64,000 nucleotides of DNA from Methanoregula sp. UBA154 (GTDB lineage Archaea > Halobacteriota > Methanomicrobia > Methanomicrobiales > Methanospirillaceae). The DNA is taken from NCBI GenBank assembly GCA_002502245.1, contig DAPW01000015.1, positions 124,001 through 188,000 on the forward strand. The letters are read 5' to 3'. How positions within the stretch are numbered: the first letter of the stretch is position 1; each line of letters begins with the position of its first letter. Under the pieces are notes generated by a model. It saw only the letters and a list, made by a program, of their open reading frames with translations. It did no database searches and had not been told where the DNA came from. Shown here piece by piece: positions 34,124-43,455 of this stretch. Position numbers and translations under genes: made by a program.

Positions 34124-34157
34124 AAGAACCATCTGTTTTGAGTCCTTATTATTGTGC

Positions 34158-34760
34158 ATGCAGGTCGAGTGGCTGTACAGCGGCGATCCGTGGGCGAACG
34201 CCTATGTGGTGGGAAACATCCTCGTGGACGCGGGCGTTCTGCCCATGGCAGTTGTGCCGTATAAGGGCCAGATTGAGACGATCGTACTTACCCACTGCCA
34301 TTTCGACCACACGGCACGGGTAAAAGAGATCGCGCACATGTGCAACGCAAAGGTCGCCATCCACCGGGCCGATGCCCGGGGGCTCCTGGACGAGGTCCCC
34401 AGCCTCTCCATGAACTTCGGAGCCCGGGCACCGGGGGTGATCGCCGACCTGCTGCTGACCGAAGGCGACACCATCGGCGATTTCATGGTCCTCCACACCC
34501 CGGGCCACACCCCGGGCTGCATCTGCCTGTACTCGGAGAAGGACCGGCTGCTCCTCAGCGGGGATACGGTCTTTGCCGACGGCTACTTCGGGCGCTATGA
34601 CTTCCCCGGGGGGAGCAGGGCGGAACTTGCCCGTTCACTCGACCGCCTCTCGGCGCTGGATGTTGAAGGACTGTTCGCAGGCCACGGGGAGCCCACGGAG
34701 GAGAACGGCAGCCGCTCCATTGCGGCCGCCGTGGGGCTGATGAAGAGCGGGTATGGATAA
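34158..34760 (+). CDS. metallo-beta-lactamase-fold hydrolase
   Basis: The ~200-aa protein has the full MBL motif set: THCHFDH with His46, His48, Asp50 and His51, then HTPGHTPGC, SGDTVF and FAGHGEPT. It resembles glyoxalase II-like hydrolases that bind two metals. The substrate is unknown. The start at 34158 is divergent from thiC. Its end overlaps the next gene by 8 bp, giving a probable three-gene unit with the GIY-YIG protein and the iron-sulfur flavoprotein. Confidence 0.9.
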   Translation: MQVEWLYSGDPWANAYVVGNILVDAGVLPMAVVPYKGQIETIVLTHCHFDHTARVKEIAHMCNAKVAIHRADARGLLDEVPSLSMNFGARAPGVIADLLLTEGDTIGDFMVLHTPGHTPGCICLYSEKDRLLLSGDTVFADGYFGRYDFPGGSRAELARSLDRLSALDVEGLFAGHGEPTEENGSRSIAAAVGLMKSGYG

Positions 34761-35211
34761 GGGGATCTATTGTCTTGTTTTTAAGAACCCGCGCTGCACG
34801 CTGCGGGTCGGTGCGCTGGGAGAGATTGCGTTCCGCCGGGGCTGGCATATCTACGTGGGTTCGGCGCTCGGGAGCGGAGGGCTGGCAAGGCTCGAGCGGC
34901 ATGTCACCATGTCCCGGAACAAGGACCGGCGCCCGACATGGCATGTAGATTACCTGCTGACATCCGGTCACGTTTCCCTGAAATATACCATTGCCGCATC
35001 GACCGCGGGCCCGCTCGAATGCGAACTCGCCAGGGCGGTCGGGGGCAGCTCTGTTCCCGACTTTGGCAGCAGCGACTGTGACTGCCCCTCGCACCTCTTC
35101 TTCCGCCGCACCCGTCCGGTCCATGAAGTGGAGGGTGCATTCCGGAAATGCGGGCTTGTTCCGGTCACCGCAACTATCATGAACAGGCAGCACCGTAAGG
35201 GATATCTATGA
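34753..35211 (+). CDS. GIY-YIG-like DUF123 protein (Uri-type endonuclease family)
   Basis: The 152-aa protein opens with DKGIYCLVF and GWHIYVGSALGSGG, the GIY/YIG-like core of the archaeal DUF123 family, with RLERHV downstream and a CDCPSHLF motif near 115. These proteins are related to GIY-YIG nucleases, but activity has rarely been tested. It overlaps the MBL gene before it by 8 bp and the flavoprotein gene after it by 4 bp. Confidence 0.88.
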   Translation: MDKGIYCLVFKNPRCTLRVGALGEIAFRRGWHIYVGSALGSGGLARLERHVTMSRNKDRRPTWHVDYLLTSGHVSLKYTIAASTAGPLECELARAVGGSSVPDFGSSDCDCPSHLFFRRTRPVHEVEGAFRKCGLVPVTATIMNRQHRKGYL

Positions 35212-35762
35212 AAGTGCTGGGCTTATCCGGAAGCATGCGCAAGGATGGCAATACGTCACAGCTCATCAAGGTCATCCTCGAGCGCTGCAAAGACGCGGGG
35301 ATCAAGACCGAGTTCGTGTCCCTTGCCGGCAAGAAGATCATGCCCTGTCTCGGCTGCGAGAAGTGCAAGGTGGAAAAATGGTGCATCAATACGAGCGACG
35401 ACTGGAATGCTGTCGTAGAGAAGGTGCTGGAGTGCGACGTGCTCGTGATAGGGTCGCCTACGTATTATTACGATGTCTGCGGCCATCTCAAGAACTTCAT
35501 TGACCGGACCTACTCGCTCTACCATGACCGCAAACTCGCCGGCAGGAAAGGCGTGGCGGTTGCGGTCCACGCCAACAAGGGTGCGAGTCGCACGATCCAG
35601 ACGATCGAGGGGTTCCTCAGCGCCCATGAATTCGCTTCACTGGGGTCCGTCAAGGGCACCGGTTACCACCAGGGGGCGGTGATGGATGATACCGAAGCGA
35701 TTAACAAAGCCCAGAAGATCGGGGACAAAATCGTCCGGCTGGTAAAACGCCTCGACGATTAA
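35208..35762 (+). CDS. iron-sulfur flavoprotein (Isf-like, NADPH-dependent FMN reductase fold)
   Basis: The 184-aa protein has an N-terminal flavodoxin-like FMN-binding loop (LSGSMRKDGNT) and the compact cluster motif CLGCEKCKVEKWC with Cys47, 50, 53 and 59, the arrangement known from archaeal Isf. GSPTYYYDVCGHLKNFIDR provides the second flavin-contact region. Isf proteins move electrons from ferredoxin and help in oxidative stress. ATG overlaps the GIY-YIG gene stop. Confidence 0.9.
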   Translation: MKVLGLSGSMRKDGNTSQLIKVILERCKDAGIKTEFVSLAGKKIMPCLGCEKCKVEKWCINTSDDWNAVVEKVLECDVLVIGSPTYYYDVCGHLKNFIDRTYSLYHDRKLAGRKGVAVAVHANKGASRTIQTIEGFLSAHEFASLGSVKGTGYHQGAVMDDTEAINKAQKIGDKIVRLVKRLDD

Positions 35763-35777
35763 AGACGGAACAAACCG

Positions 35778-36236
35778 TCAGTCATGTTTTTTTCCGGTCA
35801 TGGATTCGATCCCGATCCGGATTACCGCGACCGACCTGATATCATCTGCAGAAAACTCATGGGTGCCGCCATGGTAATGGCGCATGATACAGTTGAGCCC
35901 GTGCCTTTTTTCAGCGGGATCGCCCAGGACGGCTGCCCTGCCGTACCCGATCACGCTCCGGTACCGCATCCCCCACGAGCACGGGCGGTCGCCCTGAATC
36001 GTCTGGTCGCAGATATCCACTTCAACGCAGCAGCGGGGATTCCTCTCTAAAATGGCGATCTTCTTTCCTTCCGGTGCTGAGTGGATGTAGACGGCCCCGT
36101 CCTCGTACCCGAAGCTGACCGGGATAACATACGGCTCCCCGTTGTCTGCAAGGCCGATCCTGCACACCATCGCTTCGTCCAGGATCTCTTCGATCTCAGC
36201 CCGGTCCGTGATCTCCCGGTCTTTTCTCCTCACCAT
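35778..36236 (-). CDS. pyridoxamine 5'-phosphate oxidase-like flavin-binding protein
   Basis: The ~152-aa split-barrel protein resembles NimA-type PPOX-like proteins: DRAEIEEILDEAMVCRIGLADNGEPYVIPVSFG at the N-terminus (first strands), then IHSAPEGKK and CVEVDI. Such proteins bind FMN, F420 or heme. ATG at 36236 is preceded by GGGGGAAT. It lies 35 bp downstream of cofH on the same strand, so an F420-linked role is plausible but inferred. Confidence 0.87.
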   Translation of the reverse strand: MVRRKDREITDRAEIEEILDEAMVCRIGLADNGEPYVIPVSFGYEDGAVYIHSAPEGKKIAILERNPRCCVEVDICDQTIQGDRPCSWGMRYRSVIGYGRAAVLGDPAEKRHGLNCIMRHYHGGTHEFSADDIRSVAVIRIGIESMTGKKHD

Positions 36237-36271
36237 GATTCCCCCGCTTCGGCCGGCAGGCACCGTCCGGT

Positions 36272-37363
36272 TCAGAGCAGCCCGTAGAGCGTTGACCGGC
36301 GCCGGAGGGTCCGCCCGAGGTCTTCCGCCACCCGCTGCATCTCGGCCGGGTCGAGATAGTCCGTGTTGGTGGCACCGGCGCCCTTGGAGATGGACTCCTC
36401 GAACATCGTGCCGCCGAGGTCGTTTGCGCCGGCGATCAGGCCGAGCTGGGCGAGCTTGATCCCTTCCTTGACCCACGAGACCTGGATGTTCCTGAAATTG
36501 TCGAGGAAGAGCCGCCCGACCGCGACCATCAGCAGGTCCTCGCGGCCGGTAGCACCGGCCCGGGCCTTCCCTGCCCGGAACAGCGGAGTGTTCATGTGGA
36601 TGAACGAGAGGGGGACGAACTCGGTAAACCCGCTGGTCTCGTCCTGGATGTCCCGCAGGATGCCGAGGTGTTTCACCCGGTCCCGGTCCGTCTCGCAGTG
36701 GCCGTACATGATCGTGGCAGTTGTCGGGATCCCGAGGCCGTGTGCCTCGGTGATGATCCGCACCCATTCCTTTGTTCCGATCTTCTGCCGGCAGATTTTT
36801 TCCCGGATGGAATCCACGAGGATCTCCGCCGCCGTGCCGCACATCGAGCCGAGGCCGGCCTCCCGCATCATCTCCAGGACGCGGACAGTACTCAGCCGGC
36901 TCTTTTTTGCCGCGTACGCGACCTCCATGGGGTTGCCCGCATGGAGGTGGACGCCCGGCGCCGCCTCGCAGATCCAGCGATAGACATCGGTATACGACTG
37001 TGCCGTGAAGTCCGGGTGGAGGCCGCTCACCGTGCAGATCTCGGAGACGCCCCGCCGGTACGCGAGCGCTGCCTTCTTCCGGATCTCTGCCTCGTCATGG
37101 AAGTAGATACCGTCATCTCCGGGCTTCTTCGAGAACCCGCAGAACCCGCAGGCGTTCACGCAGAGGTTGGTGACATTGATGTTCTGGTTCCGGACATACG
37201 TGACGGCATTGCCTGCCCGCTCCTCCCGGACCTCGTCCGCGGCCGCGGCGATCTCCCAGACCTGCCGGCCACGGGTCTTAAAAAGCATGAGCCCTTCCTT
37301 CCCGCTGAGCCGGTGGCCCCCTTTCACATCCTCCAGCAGCACCGCAAGTGTCCTGTCCACCAT
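36272..37363 (-). CDS. cofH: F420 biosynthesis radical SAM enzyme CofH
   Basis: The 363-aa radical SAM enzyme joins tyrosine-derived hydroxybenzyl to 5-amino-6-ribitylaminouracil; with CofG it makes the F420 precursor FO. The cluster motif is CVNACGFC (Cys68, 72 and 75), with YVRNQNINVTN before it and a C-terminal DYLDPAEMQRVAEDLG block. A second homologue is at 53853-54938. The start is supported by GGGGAGAG upstream. No cofG is in the window. Confidence 0.92.
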   Translation of the reverse strand: MVDRTLAVLLEDVKGGHRLSGKEGLMLFKTRGRQVWEIAAAADEVREERAGNAVTYVRNQNINVTNLCVNACGFCGFSKKPGDDGIYFHDEAEIRKKAALAYRRGVSEICTVSGLHPDFTAQSYTDVYRWICEAAPGVHLHAGNPMEVAYAAKKSRLSTVRVLEMMREAGLGSMCGTAAEILVDSIREKICRQKIGTKEWVRIITEAHGLGIPTTATIMYGHCETDRDRVKHLGILRDIQDETSGFTEFVPLSFIHMNTPLFRAGKARAGATGREDLLMVAVGRLFLDNFRNIQVSWVKEGIKLAQLGLIAGANDLGGTMFEESISKGAGATNTDYLDPAEMQRVAEDLGRTLRRRSTLYGLL

Positions 37364-37556
37364 CTCTCCCCTCGTCCTTTTCTCCAGTGTAGCGCCCCGG
37401 GACAGGTAAAGGTATCGCTCTGTTGGGAATGGTTTTGCCTACGGATCGAACCGTGCCGGTTTTACGTGATTATTGGTAAAATAATTCGGTAAGGTGCTTA
37501 CAAAACCCTAAAAATAAATTTTTTATAGTCAGATGTAAAAATGATTTTTGCTCTTG

Positions 37557-37765
37557 AGGAATCCTTTGCACAATTCTGGCGCTCTTTTTGGGCTTCGCCC
37601 CCGCCGCTGTGGCACCCCCGGACTGCGATAACACCGTTTGCGCTGGTCAATTTTGAATGAGGACCGTACAGATAATTCCAGGGCACCGCATACCCCCGCC
37701 CCAACGGGGGCAGGGCCGGCGCTAGGGGGTGATTTCATGTTTTTAAAAAGAGGTTTTCTACCGGG
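37557..37765 (+). repeat. dispersed structured repeat, copy C
   Basis: It aligns along its length with copy B: AATCCTTTGCACAATTCTGG, GGGCTTCGCCCCCGCCGCTG, a TCAATTTTGAAT block, a CCCCC...GGGGG hairpin (about 37693-37711), GGGGGTGATTTCATG and AGAGGTTTTCTACCG. It lies just 3' of the lipoprotein gene at 37804 and about 200 bp upstream of cofH. The 37364-37556 segment before it is AT-rich without a supported gene. Confidence 0.75.
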
Positions 37766-37803
37766 CAGATACCTGTTCTTTTTACCCGCTCATCCGGGTA
37801 CCA

Positions 37804-38655
37804 TCAGCTGTCGTGGGTCCGTATGGATGAGAACATCCTTTCTCTCAGGTTCTGGTACCGGGTGAAATTTTCAGTATCCGTGATAAATGAAAACCTGTGC
37901 AGGTGGTGGACGGTGATAATGACTTCTTTGGTGTATGCCGGCGGAAAATGATCCGCGGGCACTATGACGTCATAGGATAAGGCCATAGCATTCCCGGTGC
38001 TGAATTCCCGGTAATTTGCCACATAATTGATCGCATACAAATCCGGGTACGTCTTCTGGAATTCATCCCTGACCCATGCGAAACTGGGAACAACAATGAC
38101 ATTTCCCGTCAGGTGATCCAGGAAATCCCGGGTGAATGCTGCAAATTTCAGGGTGCCGTCAGCACTCCGCATCATGACGACCCGGGACGGGCTCTTGAAA
38201 AGGTCATCATCCGGGTAAAAACTGAACGGACCAATGGATTTCAGCTCATCTTCATAGCATACGCGATAATACGCCCGTTCGATATCCACCTCATTCTTGC
38301 AGTAGTAGGGGGTATACGTTGAGGTTGTCACCGTCCATGTCGACGGGTAATCAACACTGAAATCACTGTCGGAATACCGTAAGAATGTTATTTTTGACAC
38401 GTCGGTAGGATCCGGTTCGGGAGCGGGGGTCGATGCACCTGATGCAGGCACATCCGGTGTCATTGAGATGACCGGGGTTGTTGGTAGGGAAGCCGGGGCT
38501 ACGGTTGCGGGTGTCCGGGTCACGGGGACAGTCGTACTCCCGGTCTGGTGCGGTGTTGGCGCTGCCGGAGCTGGTGGTTGCGAACTGATACACCCGGTCA
38601 GAATGATGACCGCAACAATGAGCGCACAGCAGGGGAAAAGGGCACTTCTTCTCAT
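37804..38655 (-). CDS. lipoprotein with PsbP-like domain
   Basis: The ~283-aa protein begins with a signal peptide and lipobox ILTGC (Cys22). A Pro/Thr/Ala-rich tether follows (about 25-85), then a C-terminal domain starting FLRYSDSDFSVDYPSTWTV, a pattern common to PsbP-like extracellular domains in methanogens. I chose the ATG at 38655 over 38694 because it gives a standard n-region. The ligand is unknown. Confidence 0.82.
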   Translation of the reverse strand: MRRSALFPCCALIVAVIILTGCISSQPPAPAAPTPHQTGSTTVPVTRTPATVAPASLPTTPVISMTPDVPASGASTPAPEPDPTDVSKITFLRYSDSDFSVDYPSTWTVTTSTYTPYYCKNEVDIERAYYRVCYEDELKSIGPFSFYPDDDLFKSPSRVVMMRSADGTLKFAAFTRDFLDHLTGNVIVVPSFAWVRDEFQKTYPDLYAINYVANYREFSTGNAMALSYDVIVPADHFPPAYTKEVIITVHHLHRFSFITDTENFTRYQNLRERMFSSIRTHDS

Positions 38656-38950
38656 GACTGATCCTGCTCTCCCTGAAGCGATGAATGTTCTCATCAGTTG
38701 CTGACCTGTGAGAAAAGAAAATGAAATTTTTTCCGGAAAACTTTACCAAAACCGCGTTGACTGGAGAACCCTGCGGTTTTTTTAGCCCGGAGGGCTCAAT
38801 AGTTTCCTGTTCTGGTAGCCGGAATGCTACCCGGAAGGTAATTCGAGAACGAGAAGGGAGGGTTTTTACCGACCTCCGGGTCTCAGGATCCTGCGGCATC
38901 ATGGCGCATGATTCTTATTCCTCCACGCCAACTCTCTCTACAGGAGTGCT

Positions 38951-39250
38951 ATGGAGTTTATCGAAGTGCGGTTGTCACGGAAAAAAGCAGAGGGGTTCGT
39001 CATCCCGCTCGGTCCCGCGAACCTTGTCGCGATCAAGACTGACGTAGGGATGGTGGGGTGCGGGGCGTTCGATATCGCAGCGCTCGACTCGTTCAGCTAC
39101 CCGGCAGCCAAAGTCCGGCCCTCGTTCGGGCCGTCCATCGCGGATACCGATGATATCCTGAAGGGGATTGTCAAAGAAGCCAACCGTTCGGCATTCGGGC
39201 GTGGTATCCGGACCGGCATGACCGGCAGGGAAGCACTGGAACTCCTCTGA
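38951..39250 (+). CDS. DUF1805-family protein
   Basis: The 99-aa protein matches DUF1805 (YunC-like) small proteins: GPANLVAIKTDVGMVGCGAFDI in the middle and SAFGRGIRTGMTGREALELL at the end. The function is unknown; the conserved Cys is present. GGAG lies 5 bp before the ATG. The 256 bp upstream contain a GCCCGGAGGGC hairpin near 38785. Confidence 0.87.
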   Translation: MEFIEVRLSRKKAEGFVIPLGPANLVAIKTDVGMVGCGAFDIAALDSFSYPAAKVRPSFGPSIADTDDILKGIVKEANRSAFGRGIRTGMTGREALELL

Positions 39251-39434
39251 ACATACCAGGAATTATCTTTTCTGCCATGGGAGACCCGTTCCGGGCCCGG
39301 GCACCGCTTTCCCGACCCGTTTCTTTCGTCTGAATGGGGCATGAAAGCATTATACGGTAATCAATACCAACACATCTACTGACGAGTCAGACTGATCCGT
39401 CTGGCAAGGCATATCCCGGATCGCGGAGCAGGGC

Positions 39435-40160
39435 ATGACACGGGTAATCGAAGCACGGGACCTATCAAAAGCATACGGCGATGTACAGGCAGTCGACCAC
39501 GTGACCCTTTCGGTGGAGGAGGGAGCGCTCTTTGGTCTGCTGGGCCCGAACGGCTCCGGTAAGACCACGATGATACGGATGCTGACCGGGCAGACCCGGC
39601 CGAGCAGCGGCACGGCAACCGTGCTCGGGACCGACGTGGTAACGGACCCGGTCGGGGTCCGCTGGCAGGTGGGGATAATCCCCGAGCAGGAGACCCCTCC
39701 CAGTTTCCTCACCGCCATGGAATACCTCCGGTTCGTTGCCGCAGTCCGGCGGATCCCGGATATTGAAAAAAAGGCGGACTGGTGGTTTGATTTTCTGGAC
39801 TTTGCCGACAAGAAGGATGTGCTCTGCAAGGACCTGTCCCGGGGCACCCGCCAGAAACTGATGTTTGTGCAGGCCTTCATCCATGAACCATCGCTGGCGC
39901 TCATCGACGAACCGCTGATCAACTTCGACCCGATCATGCAGGACGTGGTCAAGGACTACCTTGCCGGCTATGTAAAAAAGAGAAGGACGGTCTTCATCTC
40001 GACCCACTTCCTCGAGGTGGCCGAAGAGATCTGCTCGGCATTCGCGATCCTCCACAAGGGGAGGCCGCTCCATTCCGGGCCCGTTACCGAACTGAAAGAG
40101 AAGGGCGAGCACCTGCCCGCCTTCTTCCTCTCGCTTGTCCGGACGGATCGCCATGTTTGA
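39435..40160 (+). CDS. ABC transporter ATP-binding protein
   Basis: The 241-aa ATPase has Walker A GPNGSGKT (about 39-46), a Q-loop near IIPEQE, a divergent signature LSRGTRQK in place of LSGGQ, Walker B LALIDEP and H-loop STH. It resembles the CcmA/DrrA branch that powers drug, lipid or peptide exporters. It overlaps the permease gene by 8 bp. Confidence 0.92.
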   Translation: MTRVIEARDLSKAYGDVQAVDHVTLSVEEGALFGLLGPNGSGKTTMIRMLTGQTRPSSGTATVLGTDVVTDPVGVRWQVGIIPEQETPPSFLTAMEYLRFVAAVRRIPDIEKKADWWFDFLDFADKKDVLCKDLSRGTRQKLMFVQAFIHEPSLALIDEPLINFDPIMQDVVKDYLAGYVKKRRTVFISTHFLEVAEEICSAFAILHKGRPLHSGPVTELKEKGEHLPAFFLSLVRTDRHV

Positions 40161-41559
40161 ACTCTTCACCAGCATGATGAAGGAGGAGTGGCGGGTCCAT
40201 TCCACGATGTTCGGCAGCCTCTCCTTTGCCCTCTTCCCGGTCCTGATCTTCGGGATCGCGCTCATGGGCTCGTTCCTTCTCCCGCTGATGCGGACAACGC
40301 TCCCCGCCGGCAACCTCACGATGATCGTCCACGCCAATTACCTGATGCTCGGGATTATGGTCGGCGCGTTCGGGCTCCTGGGCAACGAGGTGATGAACCG
40401 GCGGTTCGGCCAGGCAAGCTTCCTCTCGTACTCTGCCCGGTCCCTCCCGCTTTCGGACCGGTTCATCTTCACGAACTTCGTGGTCAAGGACACCATCTAT
40501 TACTTCTTCCTCTGGGTATTTCCCTTCGGGTTCGGGTATATCCTCGCCTCGCCGTTTACCGGTGTCCTCATCGCGGACGCCCTCTTCCTCCTCCTCACCC
40601 TGACGCTCTCCTTCCTCTTCGGCCTCTGCGGTGTCTTCTTCCTCTCCACGGTTTATGCCTGGTCAAAACCGGTGCTCTTGCTCCTCCTCCTGGTCCTTGG
40701 TGCGGGCATTGGCGGTCTCTCGGCCCTGGCCGGGTTGAACCCGGCGCTCTTCTTTCCGCCGCTGCTGCTCAACAGCGCGTTCTCGTGGACAAATCTCCTC
40801 CTTTCCTGCGCCGTGCTTGCGGCCCTCTTTGGCATCTCGCTCCTGCTCTTCAACCCGGAATCTGTCGGGTCCGAGAAAAAATACAAAAACAGTTTCACGC
40901 CCCTGATGGAGCGGTTTGGCTTCCTGCCCAACCCCCCGCTGGCAGCGAAGGACATCATCGATCTCTACCGGAGCGGGAGCATGGTCGGCCAGACCATCTT
41001 CTCGTTCATCCTCCCGCTCGGGGTGATCTGGTTCTTCCTTTCCCTGATGGACCGCTTCTTCCCCCCGCACGGGCTGCTCTTCCTTTTTGCCATCACCACC
41101 GGCGTAATAGCATCGACCATGTACACGTGGGTGACGATGTTCGATACCTTCGGCCCGTACGCATGCCTGCCCGTGACCGTCAGCACCCTGATCGCGAGCA
41201 AGCTCACCACCTTCTCGATCCTCCAGCTCATCCCGGCCGCGTTTATCGCGGTCGTGGCGGTCCTTTCCGGCGAGGCCGCGGTTCTCGTCCCGGCCGTGGT
41301 GCTCGGGATCTCGGTCTCGTTTTATGCCGTCAGTGTCATGGCCTGGCTCTGCGGGCTCTCCCCCAACGAGCTCGTGTATGACGTGAAGGTGCTCTTCGTG
41401 TACCTCGTCCTCGTCGGCATCGTCATCACGCTCTTCACGTCCGTTGCGTTTGCCAACCCCTCCTATGCGCTCTCGGCTGTCATCCTCGCCGTGCCGGCAT
41501 GGTGGTTTGTAGAGAAGGCAAAGATCCGCTGGGATGCAGTGGACCCGGCAGGATTCTGA
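40153..41559 (+). CDS. ABC transporter permease
   Basis: The ~468-aa protein has about 12 hydrophobic segments in two halves, with a hydrophilic middle loop near 240-285. It has no recognisable substrate domain. The ATG at 40153 (MFELFTSMMK) overlaps the ATPase stop and is preferred to a TTG at 40135. With its ATPase it forms a two-gene ABC-2-like exporter of unknown cargo. Confidence 0.88.
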   Translation: MFELFTSMMKEEWRVHSTMFGSLSFALFPVLIFGIALMGSFLLPLMRTTLPAGNLTMIVHANYLMLGIMVGAFGLLGNEVMNRRFGQASFLSYSARSLPLSDRFIFTNFVVKDTIYYFFLWVFPFGFGYILASPFTGVLIADALFLLLTLTLSFLFGLCGVFFLSTVYAWSKPVLLLLLLVLGAGIGGLSALAGLNPALFFPPLLLNSAFSWTNLLLSCAVLAALFGISLLLFNPESVGSEKKYKNSFTPLMERFGFLPNPPLAAKDIIDLYRSGSMVGQTIFSFILPLGVIWFFLSLMDRFFPPHGLLFLFAITTGVIASTMYTWVTMFDTFGPYACLPVTVSTLIASKLTTFSILQLIPAAFIAVVAVLSGEAAVLVPAVVLGISVSFYAVSVMAWLCGLSPNELVYDVKVLFVYLVLVGIVITLFTSVAFANPSYALSAVILAVPAWWFVEKAKIRWDAVDPAGF

Positions 41560-41931
41560 ACGGAAAAACGTGGCACCTTCATGAGGGTTTACTCTCATGA
41601 TACCCGGGAAAGCGCATGCGGATCTGCCGGGGGAAACACCATGAGTCATTCAGTCCGGGTCGGGAATGCCGGAGGAGAGATAAGCAAAAACGGTGCGATA
41701 CTTCGGAAACGCTGATCCGCAATCCTCAATCAGATTGCAGCGCGTGATCCGCTGCCGGGCATTGGCAAAGCAAAACGGGAAATGAGCATTGTACCAGTTG
41801 CGGTCGATATGGTAATATTATCAACTATTTAAAACAGTGTGTTATAGACTATATACAATGATGATACACAATAATTATACATCTCGAAAGACATACCAAC
41901 AAACTACACTGGAGCACGATCTGACCCTACC
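41560..41931 (+). promoter_or_regulatory. intergenic region with AT-rich promoter for the 41932 regulator
   Basis: 372 bp. A CATGAG-GGTTTA-CTCTCATG inverted repeat (about 41579-41598) follows the permease gene. From 41805 the sequence becomes strongly AT-rich, with several TATA-like sites (TATTTAAAAC at about 41825, CTATATAC near 41850 and AATAATTATA near 41870). The main start cannot be fixed by eye. No gene is supported here. Confidence 0.45.
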
Positions 41932-43317
41932 ATGATGCAGGATTACGAGCAGGAACTCGTTGCCATAAAAGATCTTCTCAAGAAAAATCCCGGCGGGATG
42001 AGTGTAACCGATATCTCAAAAGCATTAAAAAAGAACAAGAACACGGTCGGGAGATACCTCGATATCCTCCTCATCTCCGGCCAGGTGGACATGCGCGCGT
42101 ACGGCATGGCAAAGGTGTACACGATCTCCCGGCGCGTCCCGCTCTCGGCCATGCTCAGCTACTCAAAAGAACTCATCATGGTGCTGGATAACGAGTTCCG
42201 GATCATCGATATCAATGAACATTTTTTAAAACTCCTGCAACTCCCGCGTGAAGATACGCTCAGAAAAAATATCTCATTCCTGCAATCGCCCGAAGTGGAT
42301 GTCCACGAACTCCTCGACACGATCACTACCAGAGGCGGAGACCGGGAGACGAGCGTCACCTTTCATGTCAGGGATTCCGGGGACCGGATCTTCCACCAGA
42401 AATGCGTACCTACGGTTTTTGATGACGGGAGAAAAGGCCTCACGCTGATCCTTGAAGATATCACGGAACATATCCTTGCGGAAAAAGAGATACGGGTGAG
42501 CGAGGAGCGGTTCCGGATGATGGCGGATAACATCCGGGACGGCCTCATCATCATGGAAAATGGCAAAACAATCTATGCCAATAACCGCATTGCCGAGATC
42601 ACCGGTTACTCGCTCAAAGAACTGTGGGCCATGGAGCCCCTCACGATTATCGCACCGGAGTCCCGTGAGGAAGCGCTCCAGCAGATACGGGATATTGAAG
42701 CCCACCCCGACAAGCCGTGTGATCTCCAGACCTGGATCATCCGGAAGGACAGAGAGCGGCGTTTTGTCTCTTCCCGTATCAGCGGGGTGCGGCATCATGC
42801 TATGTTCTATAATTTCGTCATCTTCACGGATATCACGGAACTCAAAACCCAGGAAGCCCTGGTGAGCGAGAGCGAGCAGCGGTTCCGGATGATGGCGGAT
42901 AACATCCAGGACGGGCTGATCATTGTTGAAAATGATAAAATCGTCTTCTCCAACCGTCGCATCAAGGAGATAACCGGCTACTCCACCGAAGAGATCGCGG
43001 CAATGGGCCTTCACGGAACCCTGCAGATAGATGACGTGCAGGCAATCGCTGATTCCGGGATCGTGCCGGTTACGGACAAGTGCCGGATTGAGGAGATCTT
43101 TAAAAATGTCCGGCCGGACTCACCGCTCCCGGGCGAATTCAGGATCTGGATCCGGCGCAAGGATGAGATGCACCGCTATATCCATGGAAAGATCACCGCT
43201 GCAAAACACGGGGATATCACCAGCTTCTACATCACGATTGCGGATGTCACGGATTTTGCCGAGCGGGAGAAGGCCCTGCGGGAGCGTATTGACGCGCTCC
43301 AGGATCTGGTCCACTGA
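41932..43317 (+). CDS. wHTH-PAS regulator without kinase domain
   Basis: The 461-aa protein has an N-terminal winged helix (about 8-62, MSVTDISKALKKNKNTVGRY) followed by three PAS domains; two of them begin SEQRFRMMADNIQDGLI or a near copy and are recent internal duplicates. It has no histidine kinase or other output. It shares N-terminal architecture with the 13253 protein (SGQVxMRxxGMAKxYT in both). It lies directly upstream of the COG1361-RND operon on the same strand and may control it; that is inference. Confidence 0.9.
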   Translation: MMQDYEQELVAIKDLLKKNPGGMSVTDISKALKKNKNTVGRYLDILLISGQVDMRAYGMAKVYTISRRVPLSAMLSYSKELIMVLDNEFRIIDINEHFLKLLQLPREDTLRKNISFLQSPEVDVHELLDTITTRGGDRETSVTFHVRDSGDRIFHQKCVPTVFDDGRKGLTLILEDITEHILAEKEIRVSEERFRMMADNIRDGLIIMENGKTIYANNRIAEITGYSLKELWAMEPLTIIAPESREEALQQIRDIEAHPDKPCDLQTWIIRKDRERRFVSSRISGVRHHAMFYNFVIFTDITELKTQEALVSESEQRFRMMADNIQDGLIIVENDKIVFSNRRIKEITGYSTEEIAAMGLHGTLQIDDVQAIADSGIVPVTDKCRIEEIFKNVRPDSPLPGEFRIWIRRKDEMHRYIHGKITAAKHGDITSFYITIADVTDFAEREKALRERIDALQDLVH

Positions 43318-43455
43318 CGGTTCCCGTCACCCGGTATCCCGGTCTCTTTTTCTTTCGTCAGTAAGTGTCCGGACTCTCTAATGTTCCGGTTACATCTATA
43401 ATCTGTATGTATATCCAATAAAGCAAATGTTTTAATATAATAATATCCAACGCTG

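Noticed and set aside
32945..34141. 398-codon plus-strand frame opposite thiC
   Set aside because: ThiC is unambiguous on the minus strand; the antisense frame is a shadow.
34124..34157. Thiamine (THI-box) riboswitch before thiC
   Set aside because: Only about 34 bp separate the thiC start from the divergent gene, too little for a riboswitch, and no conserved core is seen.
35778..36842. 354-codon version of the PPOX-like gene
   Set aside because: Residues before 36236 overlap the cofH 3' end and are Arg/Gly/Pro-rich filler; the family start is at 36236 with a ribosome site.
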